The translations under genes were made by a program, and so were the position numbers. Positions 57,013 to 64,000 of a stretch of DNA of 64,000 nucleotides are shown one piece after another. Position 1 is the stretch's first letter. Each line of letters starts with the position of its first letter. Under the pieces are notes generated by a model, which saw only the letters and a program-made list of their open reading frames with translations, searched no databases and had not been told where the DNA came from. The stretch is from contig NZ_CP012334.1 in assembly GCF_001704295.1 (NCBI RefSeq), positions 1 to 64,000 on the forward strand. Reading direction: 5' to 3'. This stretch comes from Bordetella sp. H567 (GTDB lineage: Bacteria; Pseudomonadota; Gammaproteobacteria; Burkholderiales; Burkholderiaceae_B).

Positions 57013-58389
57013 ATGGCTCACATCGGCAGCACTCCCGCGGGCGGCCACGCCGTCCCGCACGACGACAAGGCGCTCATCGCGAAGGCCGCGCGGCGCCTCA
57101 TTCCGCTGATCATGGTCCTGTACGTCTGCGCCTACCTGGATCGCGTGAATATTTCCTTCGCCGCCCTGCAGATGAATGCCGACCTCGGGCTGTCGAACGC
57201 CGTCTATGGCTTCGGCGCGAGCATGTTCTTCGTCAGCTATTTCCTCTTTGAAGTGCCCAGCAACCTGATCCTGGACAAGGTCGGTCCGCGCCGCTGGATC
57301 GCGCGCATCATGATCACCTGGGGCATCGTTTCGGCGTGCATGGCTTTCGTGCAGGGAGAGAAAAGCTTCTATGTCCTGCGCTTCCTGCTTGGCGTGGCCG
57401 AGGCGGGCTTTTTTCCGGGCATCGTCATGTACATCAGCTACTGGTTCCCGAAGTCGTACCGGGCACGCTTTACCAGTATTTTCATGATGTCGATTCCCAT
57501 ATCGGGGTTAATAGGCAGCCCGATCTCGGGCTATGTGCTGGACGGCATGAATGGCGTCGGCGGCTTGCCGGGCTGGAAGTGGATGTTCATCATCGAAGCC
57601 CTCCCGGCCGTGGTGCTCGGTGTCGCCTGCCTCTGGCTGCTGACCGACCGTCCTTCCAAGGCGGGCTGGCTGTCGCCCGCCGAGCGCGAGCGCCTGGAAG
57701 GAATACTCGATGAAGAGCGGCGCGGCCTGGAGGCCGTGCGCAAGTACAAGCTGTCCGAGGCGTTCACGTCCCCCGGCGTGCTGTTGCTCGCCGGCATTCT
57801 TTTCTGCATTGTTTTCGGCGTCACGGGCATCGCCTTCTTCCTGCCGCAGATCATCAAGAGCTTCGGCTTTTCCAATACCGCCGTGGGCCTGCTCAGCGTG
57901 TTGCCCTTCCTGGCCGGCGTGTGCGCCATGTATCTGTGGGCACGCCATTCCGACATCAAGGGAGAGAAGATCCGCCACCTTGGCGTGGCGCTGGTCCTGG
58001 CGGCGGTGGGCTTCGTATTCACGACCTTCATGCTCGGCAACCACGCCGCCGCGCTGGCCGGACTGATCGTCGCCGCCGCGGGGGTATATGCCGCCAACAC
58101 CATGCTCTGGACGCTGCCTACCTCGGTGTTGACCGGGACGGCGGCCGCCGCGGCGGTGGCGCTGATCAATTCGCTGGCCAATCTGAGCGGCATCCTGGCG
58201 CCGCCGCTGCTGGGCTGGAGCCGCGACGTGACCGGTGGCTTCGCCGCGACCGGCGCGATCTTCGCGGGTTTCGTTATATTGGGCGCGCTGTTGACCTGGG
58301 CCTTCTCGCATAGCGAGCTGGCCAAGGCCGAGCGCATGAATCAGGAGAATAAGCCTCATGCCCTTGCAGCACATCGCCGTTCGGCCTGA
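57013..58389 (+). CDS. MFS transporter, anion:cation symporter type
   Basis: 458 residues with about 12 membrane segments. ACS-family marks: YLDRVNISFAALQMNADLGLS (pattern near 37-57), GVAEAGFFPGIVMYISYWFPKSYRAR (near 125) and a central loop with LTDRPSKAGWLSPAERE. The family imports organic anions such as tartrate, galactonate, phthalate or allantoate. Its end overlaps allA by 32 bp, so the substrate is probably a ureide or an allantoin-pathway acid (inference). Confidence 0.9.
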   Translation: MAHIGSTPAGGHAVPHDDKALIAKAARRLIPLIMVLYVCAYLDRVNISFAALQMNADLGLSNAVYGFGASMFFVSYFLFEVPSNLILDKVGPRRWIARIMITWGIVSACMAFVQGEKSFYVLRFLLGVAEAGFFPGIVMYISYWFPKSYRARFTSIFMMSIPISGLIGSPISGYVLDGMNGVGGLPGWKWMFIIEALPAVVLGVACLWLLTDRPSKAGWLSPAERERLEGILDEERRGLEAVRKYKLSEAFTSPGVLLLAGILFCIVFGVTGIAFFLPQIIKSFGFSNTAVGLLSVLPFLAGVCAMYLWARHSDIKGEKIRHLGVALVLAAVGFVFTTFMLGNHAAALAGLIVAAAGVYAANTMLWTLPTSVLTGTAAAAAVALINSLANLSGILAPPLLGWSRDVTGGFAATGAIFAGFVILGALLTWAFSHSELAKAERMNQENKPHALAAHRRSA

Positions 58390-58852
58390 CGGGGATGCCC
58401 GCCTGGCGCCCTACGGCCTGGTCTTTCCGGTCACGCCGGGCGACGAACGCATCCCTATCCCCCTGGACGCCATCGGGGCCGAAGCGCGCGGCGCATTCAC
58501 GGCCACGGTGATCCGCGCGCGCTCCAGCCGGGCGGCGGGGCCGCTCGGCATCCTGGAACGGCATCCGTATTCGGTGCAGGCCTTCGTTCCGCTGGGCGCG
58601 TATCGGCTGGTGGCCGTGGCGGCGCCGCGCGGACAGCCGCCGACGCGGCTCGGTCAATTGACCGCCATCCATATTCCCGCGGGCTGGGGTTTCGCCTGGC
58701 ACCCCGGCGTCTGGCACACTGGAATGATGGGCGACGGCATGGACGCCGCGCTTGTCTCCATGGTGCGCCGCATGCCGGACGGCGCCGACACCGAAACCAC
58801 CGCCCTCCCGTTTTCCATCGACCCCGCGGAGCCTCACACCGATGTCCAATAG
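58358..58852 (+). CDS. allA: Ureidoglycolate lyase
   Basis: 164 residues. Cleaves (S)-ureidoglycolate to glyoxylate and urea, the last step of allantoin breakdown. Family signatures are LERHPYSVQAFVP (near 67) and AGWGFAWHPGVWHTG (near 110), which supply substrate- and metal-binding His residues. It overlaps the MFS gene upstream and puuE downstream (11 bp), so the three are one coupled operon. Confidence 0.88.
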   Translation: MPLQHIAVRPDGDARLAPYGLVFPVTPGDERIPIPLDAIGAEARGAFTATVIRARSSRAAGPLGILERHPYSVQAFVPLGAYRLVAVAAPRGQPPTRLGQLTAIHIPAGWGFAWHPGVWHTGMMGDGMDAALVSMVRRMPDGADTETTALPFSIDPAEPHTDVQ

Positions 58853-59771
58853 CAATCATCCGGTGCGCGACCTGGCCGGATACGGCAGGACGACGCCCGA
58901 TCCTCAATGGCCCGCGCAGGCGCGCGTCGCCGTCAATATCGTGATCAATGTCGAGGAAGGCTCCGAGCCCTCGGTGCCCGACGGCGACGCCGACAGCGAG
59001 GTCGGCCTGATCGAGACAGGCGGGCGGGCATTCGCCGGCCGCGACCTGGGCGCGGAATCGATGTTCGAGTACGGCAGCCGTGCCGGCTTCTGGCGCTTGT
59101 GGAAAATCCTGCAGCGCCACGGGGCGCCCGCGACCTTTTTCGCCTGTTCCCTCGCGCTGGAACGCAATCCCGCCATCGCCGCGGCCATACGCGAGGGCGT
59201 CGCGGCCGGAACCTATGACGTGTGCGGCCATGGACTGCGATGGGAACGCCACCAGACGCTCAGCGCCGAGGCCGAAGCCCGCGCCATCCATGCCGCCTAT
59301 GATCAGATCGCCGCGCTGACCGGCGCGGCGCCGGCCGGCTGGTATTGCCGCTATGCGCCCACTGTGCATACGCGCGAGATCGTGGCCGCGCATGGCGGCT
59401 TCCTGTACGACAGCGACGCCTATAACGATGACCTGCCTTACTGGACCACGGCCGGCGGCCGCCCCCATCTGGTGGTGCCTTACACCCAGGTCATGAACGA
59501 CGCGAAATTCCTGCGCGGCGGACTGAACACCGGGGGCGATTTCTTCGAGGTGCTGCGCGAACAATTCGATGCGCTGTGGGATGAAGGCGCGACCGAGCCG
59601 AAGATGATGTCGATCGGCCTGCATTGCCGCGTGGCCGGCCATCCTTTCCGCGCGACCGCCTTGTCCCGGTTCCTGGAATACATCGCCCAGCGCCCGAATG
59701 TGTGGCTGTGCCGCCGCGCGGACATCGCGCGCCACTGGATGAAGCACCACCCTTACCAGCCGCCCCGGTGA
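58842..59771 (+). CDS. puuE: Allantoinase, PuuE type
   Basis: 309 residues. NodB-fold, metal-independent enzyme opening allantoin to allantoate. Strong resemblance to Pseudomonas PuuE along its length: DLAGYGRTTPDPQWP at the start, NVEEGSE (near 30), ESMFEYGSRAGFWRLWKI (near 70), GFLYDSDAYNDDLPYW (near 190) and MSIGLHCRVAGHP (near 258). ATG 58842 lies inside allA. It has no allantoicase partner in the window, so intermediate steps are encoded elsewhere. Confidence 0.9.
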   Translation: MSNSNHPVRDLAGYGRTTPDPQWPAQARVAVNIVINVEEGSEPSVPDGDADSEVGLIETGGRAFAGRDLGAESMFEYGSRAGFWRLWKILQRHGAPATFFACSLALERNPAIAAAIREGVAAGTYDVCGHGLRWERHQTLSAEAEARAIHAAYDQIAALTGAAPAGWYCRYAPTVHTREIVAAHGGFLYDSDAYNDDLPYWTTAGGRPHLVVPYTQVMNDAKFLRGGLNTGGDFFEVLREQFDALWDEGATEPKMMSIGLHCRVAGHPFRATALSRFLEYIAQRPNVWLCRRADIARHWMKHHPYQPPR

Positions 59772-59819
59772 CATCGCTCGTGGTGTAAACCACGATTCAC
59801 CGCGGCCTGGCCGCCGCGG

Positions 59820-60359
59820 CTACTGCTGCTTCTGCTGCTGGTTCAGCGCCTGCGCCATTTCCAGATGGTGGCGCAGTGCCGGCAGCAGGCCTTGCGCGAA
59901 GGCGCGGATATCGGCGTCGTTGGCCCCGCTGGCGGCGGTCTCGAACTGCTTGATGGTCGCCTCATGCGCGGCAATGCCGATGCGGTCCACATAAGCCTTG
60001 TCGAAGGCATTGCCGGAGAACAGGTTCAAGCCCTTCAGCTCGGTGGCCTGCATCATGGACGGCGCGGTGGGCGGGTTGTAGCCCTTGCGCGTCGCCAGCG
60101 CGACCAGCTTCTCGTTGGCGGCCGTATGGTCCTTGATCATCGTTTGCGCGAAGGCACGCACTTCGGAACTGCTGCTCTTGTCGAGCGCCATCTTGCTGCC
60201 CTGGATCTCCGCCTGATTGCCTTGCGCGGCATTTTCCAGGAAGGTTTGGTCACTGCCGGACAACATGGGCCCGCGACCGCCGTTGTCGCGGCTGGCACAG
60301 CCGGCAAGGCCGACGAACGCGGCAATGGAACACAGCAAAGCAGCACGGTAGAGTTTCAT
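59820..60359 (-). CDS. DUF4142 lipoprotein
   Basis: 179 residues. Lipoprotein signal with lipobox LAGC (Cys 21). The remainder is a helical DUF4142 (ferritin-like-looking) domain: FLENAAQGNQAEIQGSKMAL, EVRAFAQTMIKDHTAANEKL and a second HEATIKQFE helix. DUF4142 proteins are periplasmic and of unknown function, often stress-linked. RBS GAAGGA. Ends in a QQQKQQ tail. Confidence 0.85.
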   Translation of the reverse strand: MKLYRAALLCSIAAFVGLAGCASRDNGGRGPMLSGSDQTFLENAAQGNQAEIQGSKMALDKSSSSEVRAFAQTMIKDHTAANEKLVALATRKGYNPPTAPSMMQATELKGLNLFSGNAFDKAYVDRIGIAAHEATIKQFETAASGANDADIRAFAQGLLPALRHHLEMAQALNQQQKQQ

Positions 60360-60419
60360 AGTCTATCCTTCAGGATCTTGGGTTGGAGCGCGCGAACAGC
60401 ACGGGCCATGCCCGCATGC

Positions 60420-61481
60420 TCACGAACCGCCATCCCTGACCGCGTCCTCGCGCTGTTGGCGCGCGCGGTTGCCGCCCTCCACGCCGGTATCGGCCGGTGA
60501 AGGCCGATACAGCGCACCGTCGGTCGACCCTGCCGGCGGCGCATCTTCCATCTGCTTCTTGTGCTGCATATCGGCGGCGATGGATTCCGTCATGCCCGGC
60601 AGCAAATGGTGCATGACGTACACGCCGCGCGCCTTCCAACCCACCGGCAGCGTGTCCTGGGGATGCACGGACACCCATACGATCGCGTCCACCACCGTCT
60701 GGGGGTCGTCCATGGACACCATGCGCGGGGTGCGGCCACTGTAGTTGGCCGCGTGCTGCAGCACCGGCGTATCGGCCGCCCAGGGCAGGACGGTGGCCAC
60801 GCTGATGTCCCGCTGCCCGCTCAGGCGTATCTCCTGGTCCAGCGCCCGCCCCAGGCTCAGCACTGCCGCCTTGCTGGCCGAATACGACGCGTGATAGGCC
60901 AGGGGCACGACGCTTTCCGCCGAACCGACGTTCACCAGCGTCCCGTGGCCTTGCGCGCGAAACAGGCGCATGGCGGCATGGCTGCCGTAGATGACGCCCA
61001 TCACATTGGTCTGCACGAGGCGCGCATGGTCTTCGACGGGAATGTCCTCGAAGCGGCCGATGGCCACCACGCCCGCGTTGTTGATCCACACATCCACGGC
61101 GCCGAAGCGGGCGACCGCGGCCTCGGCCAGATGGCTGACGTCCTGCGCCTTGCCGACGTCGGTCTCCACCACCAGCGGGACGCCGCCACGGCCGCGCACC
61201 TCGTCGGCCACCTCCTGCAGCACCGTCGCCCGCCGCGCTGCCAGCACCACGTTGGCGCCCTGGCCGGCCAACTCCAGCGCCACGCCGCGCCCGAATCCGC
61301 TGGAGGCGCCGGTCACCACGAAGGTCTTGCCGGCGATACGCGGCCGGTCGTCCGGCCCGATGCGCGGCGATATGGCGCAACCGCCCAGCATGAGCGCAAT
61401 CAGCAGGGCAACGAACACGCGCACACGGGGGAGGAGGATTCCGATAGGGACAGGCGGGCGCATTTCGCTCTTCGGCTCCAT
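60420..61481 (-). CDS. Short-chain dehydrogenase/reductase with a lipoprotein-like leader
   Basis: 353 residues. The first ~35 form a membrane leader ending in a lipobox-like MLGGC. An ordinary SDR follows: cofactor TGASSGFG (near 57), NNAGV (near 134), catalytic Ser in NVGSAES and YSASK (near 203). The C-terminal 40 residues are polar and Arg/Asp-rich. A soluble NAD(P)-dependent enzyme placed behind an export-type leader is unusual. If the leader is real it would be membrane-tethered; the side is uncertain. Start 61481, alternative 61463. Confidence 0.8.
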   Translation of the reverse strand: MEPKSEMRPPVPIGILLPRVRVFVALLIALMLGGCAISPRIGPDDRPRIAGKTFVVTGASSGFGRGVALELAGQGANVVLAARRATVLQEVADEVRGRGGVPLVVETDVGKAQDVSHLAEAAVARFGAVDVWINNAGVVAIGRFEDIPVEDHARLVQTNVMGVIYGSHAAMRLFRAQGHGTLVNVGSAESVVPLAYHASYSASKAAVLSLGRALDQEIRLSGQRDISVATVLPWAADTPVLQHAANYSGRTPRMVSMDDPQTVVDAIVWVSVHPQDTLPVGWKARGVYVMHHLLPGMTESIAADMQHKKQMEDAPPAGSTDGALYRPSPADTGVEGGNRARQQREDAVRDGGS

Positions 61482-61649
61482 AACAGGGGGCGGCACGCGC
61501 AACCGCCATGCCGGGCACGGGCGGCGCGTTGGCGGCAGGCGCGCCGCTTCCGCGTGGACGTGATCATGATCGTACGCGTACGATGGCATCAATGGCGCGG
61601 CTGAACCTTGAACGCCGGTGGCGGACCCGCACGGCGGCGGAGACCTAGC

Positions 61650-63413
61650 ATGGCACGATTACTGTCGGTCAACGTCGGCTTGCCGCGCGACGTCGAATGG
61701 AAGGGGCGCACCGTCCGCACCGGGATCTGGAAGTACCCCGTTGCCGGCCGCTGCCACGCCGGGCGCCTGAACCTGGACGGCGACGGCCAGGGCGATCTCG
61801 CCGGCCACGGCGGCGAACAGCGGGCCGTCCTGGTCTACCAGGTCGAGGCGTATCGCCACTGGGAAACGACGCTGGGCAGGAAGGACTTCGTCCTTGGCCA
61901 ATTCGGCGAGAATTTCACCGTCGAAGGGCTGGCCGACGCCGAGGTCCGCATCGGCGACCGCTACCAGATCGGCACCGCCCTGTTCGAGGTCACGCAGCCG
62001 CGCGTCACCTGTTATCGCGTCGGCATCCGGACCAACGAGCCCAGGATGCCGGCCCTGCTGACCTCCAGCGGACTGCCGGGTTTTTACTTGCGCGTCCTGC
62101 GTGAAGGCGAGGTGGGCGCCGGCGACGAGATCACGAAGGTCGGCGAAGCACAGGACGCGTTGACCGTGGCGGAAACCAACGCGCTGCTCTATTCGCCGGC
62201 GCATCCGCGCGAACAGCTGGAACGCGCGCTTCGCATCCAGGCGCTTTCGCCGGGATGGCGCGCGTCGTTCGAGGCGCTGCTGAAACAGCCGGCGAATTCC
62301 CCGGCGGGCGGCAATGCCGGGCTCGCGCCCACGGCGGCGGGGCATCCGGCCGCGCCGGGGTTCCGGCGGCTTGCGGTGGCGGCCGTGCGGGCCGAATCGG
62401 CCGACGTGCTGTCGCTGACGCTGCAGGGCACCGATGGCCAGCCGCTGCCCGCGGCGCTGCCCGGGCAGTATGTCGTCCTGCGCCTCCCACTCGCCCCGGA
62501 TGGCCCGCCCATCTTCCGCAGCTATTCCCTTTCCAGCGCCGACGCCGCGCAAGGGTACCGGATCAGCGTAAAAGTCGAACCCAACGGCAAGGCCGGCAAC
62601 TACCTGCGCGAGCATGTGCGGGTGGGCGACGTCCTGGACGTCAGCGCGCCGCGCGGCAGCTTCACGCTGCAGCCCGGCGACGGGCCGGTGGTGCTCCTGA
62701 GCGCGGGGATCGGCGCGACGCCGGTGCGGGCAATGCTGCACGCCCTGTCGGAGGCACGCTCCACGCGGCGGGTGCTGTGGCTGCACGCGGCGCGCGATGG
62801 ACAACACCACCCCTTCGCCGCGGAAGCGCGCGGCCTGGTGCAATCGCTGGCCCATGGCAGCAGCCGGGTCTGCTATAGCCGACCCGGCCCGCTGGACCAC
62901 GCGGGCCGGGACTTCGATGCCCTGGGACATTTGTCGCCGGAGACCCTGAAGGCATTGGACGTGTTGCCCGCCGCGGATGTCTACCTTTGCGGACCGCCCG
63001 CATTCATGGCGGATATGAAAGCGGCGCTTGCGTCCCTGCACGTCGCGCCGGAGCGCATCCATGCCGAGATCTTCACTGGCGGCGAATCGCTGACCCCGGG
63101 CATCGCGCCCGCTCCCGCGCGGCCACCGCATCCCCCGAAGGACGAGGCGGACGCGGGGCCCCTGATATCGTTCGCGCGCAGCGGCATCGCGGCACACTGG
63201 AACGCCGCCACCTATCAAAGCATCCTGGAACTGGCCGAGGCCTGCGACGTACCCGTGCGGTGGTCATGCCGCGCGGGCGTGTGCCATAACTGCGAAAGCG
63301 GATTGGTCTCCGGCACCGTCGTGTACCAGCCCGATCCGCTCGATGCGCCGGCCGCCGGCAATGTCCTGATCTGCTGCGCGCGGCCGCGGGGCGATGTGGT
63401 GGTGGATATCTAG
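61650..63413 (+). CDS. MOSC-flavin reductase-[2Fe-2S] ferredoxin fusion
   Basis: 587 residues in three parts. A YiiM-like MOSC domain (about 1-215; GQFGENFTVEG near 85, QPRVTCYRVG near 118) is followed by a ferredoxin-NADP-reductase-type FAD/NAD domain (about 245-480; FRSYSLSS near 289, AGIGATPVRAML near 352). Last is a plant-type 2Fe-2S domain with SCRAGVCHNC (near 540) and a final Cys in LICCARP. This is a self-contained electron chain to a molybdopterin-binding-type MOSC domain, plausibly reducing N-hydroxylated compounds. RBS GGAG. Confidence 0.9.
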   Translation: MARLLSVNVGLPRDVEWKGRTVRTGIWKYPVAGRCHAGRLNLDGDGQGDLAGHGGEQRAVLVYQVEAYRHWETTLGRKDFVLGQFGENFTVEGLADAEVRIGDRYQIGTALFEVTQPRVTCYRVGIRTNEPRMPALLTSSGLPGFYLRVLREGEVGAGDEITKVGEAQDALTVAETNALLYSPAHPREQLERALRIQALSPGWRASFEALLKQPANSPAGGNAGLAPTAAGHPAAPGFRRLAVAAVRAESADVLSLTLQGTDGQPLPAALPGQYVVLRLPLAPDGPPIFRSYSLSSADAAQGYRISVKVEPNGKAGNYLREHVRVGDVLDVSAPRGSFTLQPGDGPVVLLSAGIGATPVRAMLHALSEARSTRRVLWLHAARDGQHHPFAAEARGLVQSLAHGSSRVCYSRPGPLDHAGRDFDALGHLSPETLKALDVLPAADVYLCGPPAFMADMKAALASLHVAPERIHAEIFTGGESLTPGIAPAPARPPHPPKDEADAGPLISFARSGIAAHWNAATYQSILELAEACDVPVRWSCRAGVCHNCESGLVSGTVVYQPDPLDAPAAGNVLICCARPRGDVVVDI

Positions 63414-63496
63414 AGCCTGTTGACGCTACTGGCATTGCCGTACAAGCCATGCGGCCGGATCGACGTCACGGCTCCTTGGCCGGTGGCGGACGACCT

Positions 63497-63607
63497 TCAC
63501 CCTGGCGTCGCGTATACGTCGGGCTTGTAGATTTCCATGAAGATATGGGGCGACTTCAGCGGCGTCCACCCCAGCTTGGCATACAGCCATGGCCGTCTCC
63601 TTCGCAT
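63497..63607 (-). pseudogene. Possible C-terminal remnant of a GNAT acetyltransferase
   Basis: A 36-codon reading frame contains WLYAKLGWTPLKSPHIF followed by MEIYKPDVYATPG and a stop. The LYxKLGW pattern matches the end of GNAT acetyltransferases. Upstream sequence has no matching N-terminal part, so only a 3' fragment seems to remain in this 304-bp gap. A short unrelated peptide cannot be excluded. Confidence 0.45.
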
Positions 63608-63717
63608 GGTGGGGCGATGATAAAGCCGTTATGCTAACGCGCTGTCGAGGGACGCTCCGCTGCCGGGAGCGGCACCGTTTGCCTGGACTCCGGACAGTAC
63701 CCACCTGGAAAGGCGCC

Positions 63718-64000
63718 ATGCCCGCTCTTCAACGTATCGTTTCCGGCCGTGCCGTACTGGCCGCGGAAACCGTCGGTACCGGCCATCCCGTTGTCTTCCT
63801 GCACGCCGTCGTCGGCGATCGGCGCATGTGGTCGGCGCAACTCGATGCCACCGGCCGCCAGTGCCAGGCCATCGCCTACGATCGGCGCGGCTTCGGCGAA
63901 ACAAGCGCGCAGGAAGAAGATGCCTCGGCCGTGGCGGATCTGATGGCGGTCATCGACGGCGTGGCGGGCGGCGCGCCCGCCATCCTGGTCGGATGTTCGC
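63718..64000 (+). CDS. Alpha/beta hydrolase (truncated by window end)
   Basis: 94 codons of the N-terminus are visible; no stop before the window ends. Features are VVFLHAVVGDRRMW (oxyanion region, about 25-38), AYDRRGFGET (about 53-62) and VGCS at the very end, the start of the nucleophile elbow with Ser as expected nucleophile. The oxyanion HG is HA, a small departure. RBS GGAAAGG before ATG 63718. Confidence 0.8.
   Translation, partial: MPALQRIVSGRAVLAAETVGTGHPVVFLHAVVGDRRMWSAQLDATGRQCQAIAYDRRGFGETSAQEEDASAVADLMAVIDGVAGGAPAILVGCS

Overview
The window opens exactly at the dnaA start codon and reads dnaA, dnaN, gyrB, so it is the conventional start of a beta-proteobacterial chromosome. High GC, Bordetella-like DnaN and GyrB sequences and many Bug-type periplasmic receptors point to Alcaligenaceae (Bordetella/Achromobacter group). 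This is inferred from protein character, not from a database search.

Layout. (1) 1-5175: replication genes with an intrinsic terminator after gyrB. (2) 5.4-6.1 kb: a solitary copy (A1) of a small exported-protein unit. (3) 6.3-12.3 kb: an acyl-CoA operon (FAS1-like/MaoC hydratase, acyl-CoA dehydrogenase, type III CoA-transferase, MmgE/PrpD protein) followed by a LysR regulator. (4) 12.5-16.2 kb: five tandem copies of the unit (A2-A6, plus strand). (5) 16.4-41.97 kb: catabolic and uptake genes. They comprise a LysR/Fe-alcohol dehydrogenase/TfdA-like dioxygenase/Bug/FMN hydroxyacid oxidase/FAH cluster, a leftward cluster of two enolase-superfamily enzymes with a D-2-hydroxyacid dehydrogenase and two Bug receptors, an asparaginase-family gene, an amidase with a five-gene branched-chain-amino-acid-type ABC transporter, a PuuE-like deacetylase and an XdhC protein. 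(6) 42.25-46.56 kb: six more tandem copies of the unit (B6-B1, minus strand). (7) 46.7-59.8 kb: further regulator-plus-catabolism modules (GntR, LysR, IclR) with FAH, RraA, D-2-hydroxyacid dehydrogenases, amidohydrolase, two Bug receptors and an MFS-allA-puuE allantoin-type operon. (8) 59.8-64 kb: a DUF4142 lipoprotein, a lipoprotein-type SDR, a MOSC-flavin-ferredoxin fusion, a GNAT-like remnant and a truncated alpha/beta hydrolase.

The outstanding feature is the twelve-copy unit. Each copy has a 5' leader with an invariant 8-bp inverted repeat, a 101-codon secreted protein, and a 111-nt 3' element of constant length that ends in a terminator. One helix of the 3' element shows a compensatory base change. 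The two arrays face each other around about 27 kb and contain 626-bp inverted repeats with two mismatches, so the segment could invert or be kept alike by gene conversion.

The metabolic genes form small modules in which a transcription factor often sits divergent to a Bug or ABC receptor and two to five enzymes for organic acids, amides or purine breakdown products. No transposase, integrase, CRISPR, tRNA or rRNA was seen.
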